Below are positions 1-7,249 of a stretch of 64,000 bases of DNA, in pieces. The stretch lies in contig NZ_JAUKWQ010000001.1 in assembly GCF_030504645.1 (NCBI RefSeq), positions 1,240,001 to 1,304,000 on the forward strand. Direction: 5' to 3'. This stretch comes from Rhizobium oryzicola. GTDB taxonomy: Bacteria; Pseudomonadota; Alphaproteobacteria; Rhizobiales; Rhizobiaceae. Each line of letters begins with the position of its first letter. Positions within the stretch are counted from its first letter, which is position 1. The notes under the pieces are model-generated. The model was not told the origin of the DNA, did no database searches, and saw only the letters and a program-made list of their open reading frames with translations. The translations under genes and the position numbers were made by a program.

Positions 1-204
1 ATCGCCGGCCACTTCGAAGATGCGACGATGAAGCGGCTCGTAGAAATGGGTCGGCTTCAGAAAGTCCGAAACGCGATAATAGGCATCGTTGTTGACAAGG
101 ATCGCGCCCAGGAGCGCCTGCTCAGCCTCCAGGTTGTTCGGGGCTTCGCGATAATGCGGCTCGTTGTTGGGAGCGGGCGCAAGTTTCCGCGCTGCTTCGT
201 TCAT
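1..204 (-). CDS. dnaB: Replicative DNA helicase DnaB, N-terminal fragment
   Basis: The minus strand from the ATG at 204 reads 68 codons to the window edge, so only the N-terminus is present. The protein begins MNEAARKLAPAPNNEPHYRE and continues with NLEAEQALLGAIL, NNDAYYRVSDFL and FYEPLHRRIFEVAGD. These are the conserved blocks of the DnaB N-terminal helical-hairpin domain, which forms the hexamer collar and contacts primase. The ATPase domain lies outside the window. DnaB unwinds DNA at the replication fork. It follows rplI on the same strand, but an efflux cassette on the opposite strand separates the two. No strong Shine-Dalgarno is visible before this ATG. Confidence 0.93.
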   Translation of the reverse strand, partial: MNEAARKLAPAPNNEPHYREAPNNLEAEQALLGAILVNNDAYYRVSDFLKPTHFYEPLHRRIFEVAGD

Positions 205-535
205 GTCGTCAATCCAATCTCGTCAAGTCGAACCTCCACATTACCGCAGGCGCGCGCCGATGACAGGCTCCCATTGCGAACCCACATCGATTCACAGGGG
301 TGAATCGGAAAAGCGAGCGCATGCGCAGTTTTCGGTTGACTGTGGTCTTCTCCGAATCACCGGAGACCATGCTCATAACTACGCTTGATCGATACCGATG
401 CGAAGCGTCCATTGGGGGCGGTCGCTCCTGCATTCATGCATGGCTCCGATGTGAAACTTGATACTTGATAATTTTCGGCGCGCGAATAAATAGGCATAAA
501 ATAGATAGCAACCTAATTATCAGGATGTATTATCA
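205..535. other. Divergent intergenic region between dnaB and marR
   Basis: This 331-base gap holds the upstream regions of dnaB (leftward) and marR (rightward). Bases from about 455 onward are AT-rich and carry the TTGATA-type half-sites listed separately. The rest has normal GC content, and no convincing gene or RNA was seen in it. Short reading frames that cross it lack a ribosome-binding site and a recognisable protein. Confidence 0.6.
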
Positions 536-536
536 A
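458..536 (+). promoter_or_regulatory. Candidate MarR operator/promoter with four TTGATA/TATCAA half-sites
   Basis: Two direct TTGATA half-sites lie at 458-463 and 465-470. Two oppositely oriented TTATCA half-sites lie at 517-522 and 530-535, the last one touching the marR ATG at 536. TGATAATT (466-473) and AATTATCA (515-522) form an 8-bp inverted repeat. The AT-rich stretch between them is a likely promoter core. MarR repressors usually bind inverted repeats over their own promoter, so this is the obvious candidate operator. That function is inferred. Confidence 0.55.
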
Positions 537-988
537 TGTCCCGTCATACCGTGACAGAACGCCTGTTTGACGAGATGTCGGCCTTCAACCGCAGACTTCG
601 TGCCATGTTCGACATGAAGGCGAGGGAGACTGGTCTGACGCTTTCGCGGGCCCGCGTTCTGTTTGCGCTCGGTCGCCGAGGTAGCCTCAGTCAGAAAGAT
701 CTGGCGCAGGAATTGGAAATCGAGACGCCGACGCTGGTTCGCGTTCTCGATGGCATGGAATCGCAGGGCCTGATCGAGCGTCGGGCCGAAGATAGCGACC
801 GCCGCGTGAAACAGATCCACGTGACAGCAGAAGGCGAGGTGGTCGGTAGAACTGTTCAAGCCTTGGCGCGCCAGTTGCGGCAGGATCTGGTGACCGAGAT
901 CCCGGAAGAGGATCTTGCGAATGCATTGCGCGTTCTCCTGAAACTCAACAGCAATATGTCCAACATCACGTCCGGGGAGGCTGAATGA
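536..988 (+). CDS. MarR-family transcriptional regulator of the adjacent efflux genes
   Basis: This 150-residue protein has the MarR winged-helix layout. An N-terminal dimerisation helix is followed by the helix-turn-helix around residues 50-85 (SLSQKDLAQELEIETPTLVR, then LDGMESQGLIER), a wing with the typical DRRVKQIHVT, and C-terminal dimer helices. Members usually repress a neighbouring efflux pump and release DNA when they bind small phenolic or drug-like ligands. Its stop overlaps the start of the downstream MFS transporter by 4 bases (ATGA), which strongly implies co-transcription. The upstream half-sites suggest autoregulation. The inducer cannot be told from sequence. Confidence 0.92.
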   Translation: MSRHTVTERLFDEMSAFNRRLRAMFDMKARETGLTLSRARVLFALGRRGSLSQKDLAQELEIETPTLVRVLDGMESQGLIERRAEDSDRRVKQIHVTAEGEVVGRTVQALARQLRQDLVTEIPEEDLANALRVLLKLNSNMSNITSGEAE

Positions 989-2706
989 TGAGCGAAGCAA
1001 GAGCCCTGGCCGAGGTTGACGAACCTGAAGAACAGGTGCAGCAGAGTTCGGCTCCAGCCACCTACCCACGGCTTGTACTGGCGACACCGGCGGGCGCACC
1101 TATCCCGGTAGAACAGCGTCCGGCCTGGTTGACGGCTCTCTACATCTGTTCAGGCTTCCTGATGTTCCTGGCGCAGGGGCTGGGGCTGAACATCGTCAAC
1201 GTGAATCTCTATCAGCTGCAGGGCACGTTTTCTGCGACGATCGCCGAAGTTGCCGCCCTGTCGGCCGCCTATATGGCGCCCTATGCCAGCCTGTCGCTCG
1301 CGCTCTTCAAGATCCGCGTTCAATACGGCCTGCGCCCCTTTGCGGAGCTCAGCATTCTCGCTTTCGTGCTGGCTGCCTGCCTCAACCTCTTCGTGACCGA
1401 TTTGCATTCGGCGATGGTGGTGCGTTTCATCAGCGGCATGGCCGCCGCGCCCCTATCATCGCTCGGCTTTCTCTATCTGCTGGAAGCCTTCCCGCCGGAA
1501 CGCAAGTTCACGCTCGGTCTCAGCCTGGCGCTGATGGGCACGCTGCTCGCCGCACCGATTGCGCGCATCATCTCGCCCGTCATGCTGGATATGGACGGTT
1601 ATCACGCGCTCTACACCATGGAACTCGGCCTTGCGCTGATGGCGCTTCCGGTCATCTATCTCCTGCCGCTGACGCCGCCGCCGCATGCCAAGGTGATCCA
1701 GCGCACGGACGTCTTCACCTATCTCCTGCTCGCGATCGGCCTCGGTCTGCTCGCCATCACCTTCACGCTCGGCCGCTTTTACTGGTGGCTGGAAGCCCCC
1801 TGGTTGGGTGTGATGCTGGCAGTGGCAATTGCATGTCTGACCCTGTTCGGCATGATCGAGCTTCGCCGCGAAAATCCGCTACTGGATCTGCGCTGGATCT
1901 TTTCCCGCCAGAACCTGCATCTTGCGGGCGTGCTGATCGTGTTCCGCGCGGTGACGTCGGAACAGTCGACTACGTCTGTCGGCTTCTTCCAGCAGCTTGG
2001 CTTCCAGAATGATCAAATGCAGGTGCTCTATGGTTTCGTCCTGCTGGCCTCCATCCTCGGTGGACTGTTCTGCGCCGGGCTGATGGTGGCCAAGCGTCCC
2101 GGTCTTGCGCATGTGATCGCGCTTGCCCTGATTGCGGCTGGCGCCTTCCTCGACAGCCAATCGAACAACCTGACTCGGCCGGAACAGATGTATCTCAGCC
2201 AGTCGCTGATTGCCTTCGGTGCTGCCATGTTCCTGCCGCCGGTCATGGCGCAGGGGTTCGCCTCGGCCATTCAGCGGGGGGCACCCTATCTGGTGAACTT
2301 CATCACCATCTTCCTGTTCACGCAGATCACCGGCTCGGTCATCATGACGGCAGCGCTCGGCAGCTTCGTCACCATCCGGGAAAAGTTTCATTCCTCGATC
2401 CTGGTCGAGAATGTGCTGCTCACCAATCCGGTTGTCGCCCAGCGCGTGTCGCAGCTTGCCGCTTCCTATGCGAAGACCATTACCGACAAGACGCTGCTGA
2501 ATGCCGAAGGCGTCGCACTGCTCAGCCAGCAGGTGCAGCGGGAAGCCTATGTGCTCGCCTATAACGACACGTTCTGGCTGATCGGCTGCGTGACCCTCTT
2601 CTCTCTTTTCGTTCTTCTTCTTCACCTCGCATGGAACCGCATCGCGGAGGCAATGGCTGCCATCCGCCAAGGCGCCGCGGGGTCAGACACATCCAAGCAG
2701 GTATAA
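985..2706 (+). CDS. DHA2-type MFS multidrug efflux transporter (EmrB-like)
   Basis: This 573-residue protein has a hydrophilic N-terminus of about 50 residues and then many hydrophobic helices spread over the whole length, ending in one near the C-terminus (FWLIGCVTLFSLFVLLLHLA). That fits the 14-helix DHA2 drug:proton antiporter family. A large loop near residues 470-510 before the last helix is also typical. It sits between marR and a HlyD-type adaptor, the usual composition of an EmrAB-like tripartite pump. It should export toxic compounds across the inner membrane and hand them to the adaptor. Two start codons are possible (985 and 988), both preceded by GGGGAGG. The substrate is unknown. 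Confidence 0.9.
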   Translation: MMSEARALAEVDEPEEQVQQSSAPATYPRLVLATPAGAPIPVEQRPAWLTALYICSGFLMFLAQGLGLNIVNVNLYQLQGTFSATIAEVAALSAAYMAPYASLSLALFKIRVQYGLRPFAELSILAFVLAACLNLFVTDLHSAMVVRFISGMAAAPLSSLGFLYLLEAFPPERKFTLGLSLALMGTLLAAPIARIISPVMLDMDGYHALYTMELGLALMALPVIYLLPLTPPPHAKVIQRTDVFTYLLLAIGLGLLAITFTLGRFYWWLEAPWLGVMLAVAIACLTLFGMIELRRENPLLDLRWIFSRQNLHLAGVLIVFRAVTSEQSTTSVGFFQQLGFQNDQMQVLYGFVLLASILGGLFCAGLMVAKRPGLAHVIALALIAAGAFLDSQSNNLTRPEQMYLSQSLIAFGAAMFLPPVMAQGFASAIQRGAPYLVNFITIFLFTQITGSVIMTAALGSFVTIREKFHSSILVENVLLTNPVVAQRVSQLAASYAKTITDKTLLNAEGVALLSQQVQREAYVLAYNDTFWLIGCVTLFSLFVLLLHLAWNRIAEAMAAIRQGAAGSDTSKQV

Positions 2707-2711
2707 CGACA

Positions 2712-3761
2712 ATGAAGAAAATTTTTTCCGCTTCGACCCTCATCGTGTTGCTGGTCGGTCTGCTCGGCATTGGCCTCGTGCTTTATGCATGGCGGCTGCC
2801 ACCCTTCACCAGCAGTGTCGAGATGACAGACAACGCCTATGTCCGCGGTTATGTGACGGTCATGAGCCCGCAGGTCAGCGGCTATGTGGTGGATGTTCCG
2901 GTCAAGGATTACCAGGAAGTGCGTCAGGGGCAGGTGCTGGTCAAGATCGATGACCGCACCTATCAGCAGAAGCTTGCCCAGGCGGAAGCAACGCTGGCCA
3001 GCCAGAAGGCTTCTCTGAACAATTCCCGCCAGCAGGAAAATTCGGCCAATGCCAATATTGCCTCCAGCCAGGCATCGGTGGATAGCGCGCAGGCAAGCCT
3101 GAAGCAGGCGCAACTGGCCTTCGAACGCCAGGAAAATCTCGGCCGCAGCGGTGTCGGCACATCAAGCGCGCAGGAGACTGCTGCTGCCGACCTTGAAAAG
3201 GCCAAGGCCTCTGTTGCGCAGGCCAAGGCAGCGCTGGAGGTGTCGCGCCAGGATCTCCAGACCATTCTCACCAATCGCGCTTCCCTCGAAGCGGCGGTCA
3301 GCAATGCGGAAGCCTCCGTCGCGCTTGCCAAGATCGACCTGGAAAACACCGAAGTTCGAGCACCTCAGAACGGCAAGGTGGGTGAGGTCGGCGCACGGCT
3401 TGGCCAATACGTCACTGCCGGTACACAGCTGATGTCCGTGGTGCCTGACGATGTCTGGGTGATTGCCAATTATAAGGAAACCCAGTTGGACGGCATGAAG
3501 GTTGGCCAGCCCGTCGCCATCCGCGTCGATGCACTCGGCCATCAGGAACTGCGTGGTCGCGTCGAGCGCTTTTCGCCGGCTGCTGCTTCGGAATTCGCCG
3601 TCATTCGCTCCGACAATGCGACGGGCAATTTCGTCAAGATCGCGCAGCGTGTGGGCGTGCGCATCTCTATTGACCAGGACCAGCCGCTCGCCAAACAGCT
3701 GGAGCCGGGCATGTCTGTCGTGGTGCGGATCGACACGGATGCGGCGCCGGAAGTGCGGTAA
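2712..3761 (+). CDS. HlyD/EmrA-family periplasmic adaptor subunit
   Basis: The start at 2712 (MKKIFSASTLIVLLVGLLGI) puts a membrane anchor at residues 8-27, whereas the longer upstream frame has no sensible N-terminus; the product is 349 residues. The anchor is followed by TDNAYVRGYVTVMSPQVSGY, the start of the split biotinyl-lipoyl domain. A long alanine/glutamine-rich coiled-coil hairpin spans about residues 85-210, and the beta-barrel part follows (APQNGKVGEVGARLGQYV onward). It is an EmrA-like membrane-fusion protein that links the MFS pump to an outer-membrane channel. No TolC gene is in the window. Five bases separate it from the pump gene, so the three genes form one operon. Confidence 0.92.
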   Translation: MKKIFSASTLIVLLVGLLGIGLVLYAWRLPPFTSSVEMTDNAYVRGYVTVMSPQVSGYVVDVPVKDYQEVRQGQVLVKIDDRTYQQKLAQAEATLASQKASLNNSRQQENSANANIASSQASVDSAQASLKQAQLAFERQENLGRSGVGTSSAQETAAADLEKAKASVAQAKAALEVSRQDLQTILTNRASLEAAVSNAEASVALAKIDLENTEVRAPQNGKVGEVGARLGQYVTAGTQLMSVVPDDVWVIANYKETQLDGMKVGQPVAIRVDALGHQELRGRVERFSPAAASEFAVIRSDNATGNFVKIAQRVGVRISIDQDQPLAKQLEPGMSVVVRIDTDAAPEVR

Positions 3762-3789
3762 GAAGAGCGGGCCAAGCAATGTGCTTTTC

Positions 3790-3970
3790 ACCCCCTCTGT
3801 CCTGCCGGACATCTCCCCCACACGGGGGGAGATCAGCAGAACGGTTGCCCGCTCGCTTCCCCGTCATTGCCGATGAACAAGACGATTGCGCTGAGCCACG
3901 ATAGTTCGCCAAAGGGAGCGGCAACTGATCTCCCCCCGTGTGGGGGAGATGCCCGGCAGGGCAGAGGTGG
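3790..3970. repeat. Paired palindromic intergenic repeat (rhizobial RIME-like), copy 1
   Basis: Two arms of about 43 bases (3790-3833 and 3928-3970) are inverted copies of each other. Each contains its own palindrome of the type ATCTCCCCC-ACACG-GGGGGAGAT and a tail CCTGCC...CCCCTC. About 95 bases lie between them. The same 180-base unit occurs at 42263-42441 and 48471-48650. It lies at the right edge of the efflux cassette. It resembles the rhizobial intergenic mosaic elements known from the literature, but the family assignment was made by eye. Confidence 0.8.
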
Positions 3971-4010
3971 TAGCTTCATCCACAGGCTGGACGACACCAT
4001 AAACCAAACA

Positions 4011-4046
4011 AAAAGCTCCGGGGCCATGCGGACCCGGAGCCTTTTT
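4011..4046 (-). terminator. Rho-independent terminator of the rpsF-rplI operon
   Basis: GCTCCGGG (4015-4022) pairs with CCCGGAGC (4033-4040). A-runs lie on the left and T-runs on the right, so it can work on either strand. It lies 20 bases beyond the rplI stop, as expected for the end of the ribosomal-protein operon. Confidence 0.85.
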
Positions 4047-4065
4047 ACAAGATAAGAGACGCGAA

Positions 4066-4641
4066 TTAAGCGTCTTCGTCCAGACCGTCTGCATCCGGAT
4101 CGAAGAAGTCTTCCGGACGAAGAGCGTCTTCGTCAACGCCGTAGATGGCGTCAGCGGAGGTGAGGCTTTCGCCCTTGGCCTGACGCTCGGCTTCTTCAGC
4201 AGAACGGGCAACGTTGAGCTCGACTTCGATCTCAACTTCGGAATGCAGGTGCAGGGTAACCTTGTGCAGACCGATTTCCTTGATCGGGTTGTTCAGGTCA
4301 ACCTGGTTGCGGGCAATGTTGAAGCCTTCGCCAGCGAGGATTTCGGCAATGTCACGAGCCGCAACCGAGCCGTACAGCTGGCCGGTTTCGCCGGCAGCGC
4401 GCACGACGATGAAGGACTTGCCTTCCAGCGATTCGGCAACCTTCTGGGCTTCCGACTTGCGCTCGAGGTTACGGGCTTCGAGCGTTGCGCGCTCGGATTC
4501 AAAGCGAGCCTTGTTGGCAGCGTTGGCGCGCAGCGCCTTGCCTTGCGGCAGAAGGAAGTTACGCGCGAAGCCGTCGCGTACCTTCACCACTTCGCCCATC
4601 TGGCCAAGCTTGGAAATGCGTTCAAGAAGAATGACGTCCAT
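4066..4641 (-). CDS. rplI: 50S ribosomal protein L9
   Basis: This 191-residue protein starts [20 protein letters not shown] and continues with [16 protein letters not shown], the classic L9 N-terminal RNA-binding domain. A long connecting helix and a C-terminal domain follow. The last 30 or so residues are a very acidic extension ([20 protein letters not shown]), making it longer than the roughly 150 residues of E. coli L9, as is usual in rhizobia. L9 binds domain V of 23S rRNA in the large subunit and helps maintain reading frame. It is the last gene of the rpsF-rpsR-DUF2232-rplI run and is followed by a clear terminator. Confidence 0.98.
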   Translation of the reverse strand: MDVILLERISKLGQMGEVVKVRDGFARNFLLPQGKALRANAANKARFESERATLEARNLERKSEAQKVAESLEGKSFIVVRAAGETGQLYGSVAARDIAEILAGEGFNIARNQVDLNNPIKEIGLHKVTLHLHSEVEIEVELNVARSAEEAERQAKGESLTSADAIYGVDEDALRPEDFFDPDADGLDEDA

Positions 4642-4666
4642 TTTTCGTTCCTTTCACGTTCGAATG

Positions 4667-5635
4667 TCAGGTGTCTGTCTTGTTCGGGGTGGGGCGCGTC
4701 GGCGTCAGTGCGATCGTCCGGCGCGTATCGCTGAGGCCGATGATGAGGATCACCAGAGCCGGCAGCAGCATCATGGAAGAAATGTAAGCGAGGATCAGGC
4801 CGGGAATGCGCCAGTCCTTGCCCTTGCTGCGGAAGTGCAGGGAGGCGAAACCTGCCATCAGGAAACCTGCACCGAAGGTCCCGCAGATCGTGGCACCGAT
4901 CATGGCCGGCACGCCGCCGACGAAGGTCAGGATAATGCCTGCGAGAAAGATGAAGATGGAATTGCGGCTCATGCGCAGCGCGGACGGCATGTCCTCGATC
5001 GGGCGAAGGCCGCGACCGCTGCGGGCAACGACCCGCACCGCAATGTAGAAGACGGCAAACAGAAGAAAGACCCAGAGACCGCCCTGAACCATCGGCAGCA
5101 TCAGAACGATCATCTTCTTCGTCTGCACCAGCGTTCCGGCATCGGGCGCCATCGGCGACCCCTGACGGCTCAGGCCAAGCGCCATGGCATCCACAACGCG
5201 ACTGGTGAGCTCCGGGCCGTAGCCGATCATGGCGCCGAGGACGACAACCGCAATCGTGACCAGCGAGCAGAGATGCAGCAGGATGTCCGAGATCGGATAC
5301 CAGGCCATCAGATGATCCGGGCCGCCGAGTTCGGAGGCCGGGCGCGCGAGATTTGCCAGATGCGACAGCCAGCCTGCCGGGATCAGCGTGAAGATCGCCA
5401 TGGCGAGTGCAAAGAAGGGGGAAACGAGAAGCGCGCCGAGGACTGCAGCGGTCACGATCGCAACGATCGCGGTGCGGTTTCCCCAGCCGAGGCCAGCGAC
5501 CAGAACGGGAAGGGCGGAAGAAGCATAGAGAACGGAGGCAAACGACGGCTGCGCATTCGCACCCAGCACCAGCAGGGTCGATGCAATGCCGGCCAGAATG
5601 CCGGTCGTCAGCACGGTTTGGTTCAATCCGATCAC
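4667..5635 (-). CDS. DUF2232 family multi-pass membrane protein
   Basis: This 322-residue protein is very hydrophobic, with about eight predicted membrane segments, for example VLTTGILAGIASTLLVLGAN near the start and LILAYISSMMLLPALVILII near the end. It matches the DUF2232 proteins that sit between rpsR and rplI in Rhizobiales. The biochemical function of this family in alphaproteobacteria is not known. It is 25 bases upstream of rplI on the same strand, so it is probably co-transcribed with the ribosomal-protein genes. The gap to rpsR is wider and contains hairpins. Confidence 0.85.
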   Translation of the reverse strand: MIGLNQTVLTTGILAGIASTLLVLGANAQPSFASVLYASSALPVLVAGLGWGNRTAIVAIVTAAVLGALLVSPFFALAMAIFTLIPAGWLSHLANLARPASELGGPDHLMAWYPISDILLHLCSLVTIAVVVLGAMIGYGPELTSRVVDAMALGLSRQGSPMAPDAGTLVQTKKMIVLMLPMVQGGLWVFLLFAVFYIAVRVVARSGRGLRPIEDMPSALRMSRNSIFIFLAGIILTFVGGVPAMIGATICGTFGAGFLMAGFASLHFRSKGKDWRIPGLILAYISSMMLLPALVILIIGLSDTRRTIALTPTRPTPNKTDT

Positions 5636-5793
5636 GTCTCGCTGTCCTGCCGGTTCAAGCAGTTAGGGGATCTTGCCTGAATCATTTTCTCAGGCAGGTC
5701 ATCCCCAACATGGGGTTTTTGGTTTCCGATCCACGCCCACCGTGGAAGGGAAGAAGCCGCTGACGGATCAGCGGCTTCGGATACTGGCGTCGA
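5636..5793 (-). other. Hairpin-rich spacer between rpsR and the DUF2232 gene
   Basis: Three inverted repeats are stacked in 158 bases. GAAGCCGCTGA/TCAGCGGCTTC (5753-5763 with 5768-5778) is a perfect 11-bp stem. CCCC/GGGG followed by TTTTT lies at 5703-5719. TGCCTGA/TCAGGCA lies at 5674-5696. Read on the minus strand, the 11-bp stem lies 15 bases after the rpsR stop and could attenuate readthrough or protect the 3' end of rpsF-rpsR mRNA. No gene is seen here. Confidence 0.5.
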
Positions 5794-6042
5794 TTAGGAA
5801 ACGACGTAGGGCAGCAGGCCGAGGAAGCGGGCGCGCTTGATGGCCTGGGCCAGTTCGCGCTGCTTCTTCTGGGAAACGGCCGTGATGCGGGACGGAACGA
5901 TCTTGCCGCGCTCCGAAATGTAGCGCTGCAAGAGACGAACGTCCTTATAATCGATCCGCGGAGCGTTTGCGCCCGAGAAGGGGCAGGTCTTGCGGCGGCG
6001 ATGGAAGGGGCGGCGTGCCGGAGCAGAGGATGCGTCAGCCAT
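5794..6042 (-). CDS. rpsR: 30S ribosomal protein S18
   Basis: This 82-residue protein contains [20 protein letters not shown], the conserved S18 core, followed by [19 protein letters not shown] and [20 protein letters not shown]. The length and the basic tail are normal for the family. S18 binds the platform of the 30S subunit as a complex with S6. It lies 25 bases downstream of rpsF. Confidence 0.98.
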   Translation of the reverse strand: MADASSAPARRPFHRRRKTCPFSGANAPRIDYKDVRLLQRYISERGKIVPSRITAVSQKKQRELAQAIKRARFLGLLPYVVS

Positions 6043-6067
6043 TGGTAATTCTCCTTAAGCTCTCGAA

Positions 6068-6529
6068 TTAAGCGCGGTCTTCGCGCGGACGGCGCTCGAA
6101 GCCGCCTTCACGCGGGCCACGGTCCGGACGCGGACCACGGTCGCCGAAGCCACCTTCGCGGCGCGGGCCACGATCATCGCCATCACGGCGCGGACGGTCG
6201 TCGCGGTCGCGCTTCTGCATCATGGCAGACGCACCTTCTTCGTGCTTCTCGACGGCGATCGTCATGTAGCGAAGAACGTCTTCGTTGATGCGCATCTGAC
6301 GCTCCATCTCATGCACGGCAGCAGCCGGTGCATCGATGTCCATGAGCGCGTAGTGAGCCTTGCGGTTCTTCTTGATGCGGTACGTCAGGGACTTGAGGCC
6401 CCAGTTTTCGATGCGCCCGACCTTGCCGCCGTTAGCTTCGATGACGCCCTTGTACTGTTCGACGAGGGCATCAACCTGCTGAGCGGACATATCCTGCCGG
6501 GCAAGGAATACATGTTCGTAAAGAGCCAT
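6068..6529 (-). CDS. rpsF: 30S ribosomal protein S6
   Basis: This 153-residue protein starts [20 protein letters not shown] and carries the S6 ferredoxin-like fold ([40 protein letters not shown]). From about residue 110 a low-complexity tail rich in Arg, Asp, Gly and Pro ([20 protein letters not shown]) extends it well beyond the E. coli length, as in other rhizobia. S6 pairs with S18 on the 30S platform. It is the first gene of the operon, and a plausible promoter lies about 225 bases upstream. Confidence 0.98.
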   Translation of the reverse strand: MALYEHVFLARQDMSAQQVDALVEQYKGVIEANGGKVGRIENWGLKSLTYRIKKNRKAHYALMDIDAPAAAVHEMERQMRINEDVLRYMTIAVEKHEEGASAMMQKRDRDDRPRRDGDDRGPRREGGFGDRGPRPDRGPREGGFERRPREDRA

Positions 6530-6877
6530 TGTAGACTTGCCTTTCTTGCGGTTGTCTGTTGCCCGGAAATCGGCGGCTAAGCCTCAACGACTGGTCTTGG
6601 AAGGGAAGAACCCGAAGCAAGAAAAGCGTTACGATCGAGACGGTCGAGAGCGGAGACACGGGAGACCGGAACCCTGTGGTCCCTGCGGTTCCATTTGCGG
6701 AACCAGCCCTCCGTACAGCCACCAGCCAGAAGACCGGGCGTTTCGAACGGGCCGCTTATACGCAAGTTTGCCGCAAATGCAAGGGCCGGCCGGGATTTTG
6801 TCCCATGGCAACTGATCTCGCCCGTAAACCGGCTGGTCCGTCGAAGCGTAGTGCTCTGCATATATCAGGAGCGGGTC
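6530..6877. other. Divergent intergenic region upstream of rpsF
   Basis: This gap of 348 bases separates rpsF from a rightward 118-aa gene. It contains the rpsF promoter candidate described separately. The rpsF leader between that promoter and the ATG would be about 220 bases, long enough for a regulatory RNA. No S6:S18-binding leader motif could be confirmed by eye, and no other gene was seen. Confidence 0.5.
6755..6782 (-). promoter_or_regulatory. Candidate sigma-70 promoter for rpsF-rpsR-rplI
   Basis: Reading the minus strand, TTGCAT (6782-6777) is followed after 16 bases by TATAAG (6760-6755). This is close to the rhizobial housekeeping consensus. It is correctly placed for the ribosomal-protein operon. 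The start site has not been shown. Confidence 0.5.
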
Positions 6878-7234
6878 ATGCACTACGTATCAATCACAGG
6901 CTTTCGCGTGCGGTCCCCCTGGCATTTGCCAGGCTTCTTCTGGCATGCCGTCCGCTCCATGCGACAGGCGCAGGCGGCTGATGGGAACATCTTCGCTGAA
7001 GCGCAACGGATTGAAGGTGTATTTCACACCCTGTCGGTGTGGCGGGATCGCAAGGCGATGCTGGCTTATCTCACCGCTGGGGCGCATCGCAAGGCCATGG
7101 CAGCGTCGGCGAACCTCGGGGCAGGCTATGCCTTCGGCTTCGAGGGAGACCTCGTGCCCGATTGGGCGGAGGTGCATGCGCTCTGGCTCGAGGAGGGTGC
7201 CCGCCGGACAGATGCCCGGCAGACGGCTGCGTGA
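6878..7234 (+). CDS. Small putative dimeric alpha/beta-barrel protein (antibiotic-monooxygenase/DUF3291-like)
   Basis: This 118-residue protein starts at MHYVSITGFRVRSPWHLPGF, with AGGAGCG a few bases upstream, so longer reading frames to the left are not needed. The pattern IEGVFHTLSVWRDRKAMLAY followed by LTAGAHRKAMAA resembles ferredoxin-like dimeric barrels of the ABM/DUF3291 type. In those proteins a Trp and His near the middle line the pocket. The role is not known. It stands alone, convergent with the aldo/keto reductase (16 bases between stops). Confidence 0.6.
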   Translation: MHYVSITGFRVRSPWHLPGFFWHAVRSMRQAQAADGNIFAEAQRIEGVFHTLSVWRDRKAMLAYLTAGAHRKAMAASANLGAGYAFGFEGDLVPDWAEVHALWLEEGARRTDARQTAA

Positions 7235-7249
7235 GCTTATCCGGCCTTA

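Noticed and set aside
3790..3970. Possible CRISPR array or insertion-sequence ends
   Set aside because: There are only two inverted arms, no regular direct repeats and spacers, and no transposase. The unit matches a dispersed intergenic repeat.
4214..5680. 488-residue frame on the plus strand across rplI and the DUF2232 gene
   Set aside because: It is antisense to two well-supported genes and rich in Arg, Gln and His with no domain.
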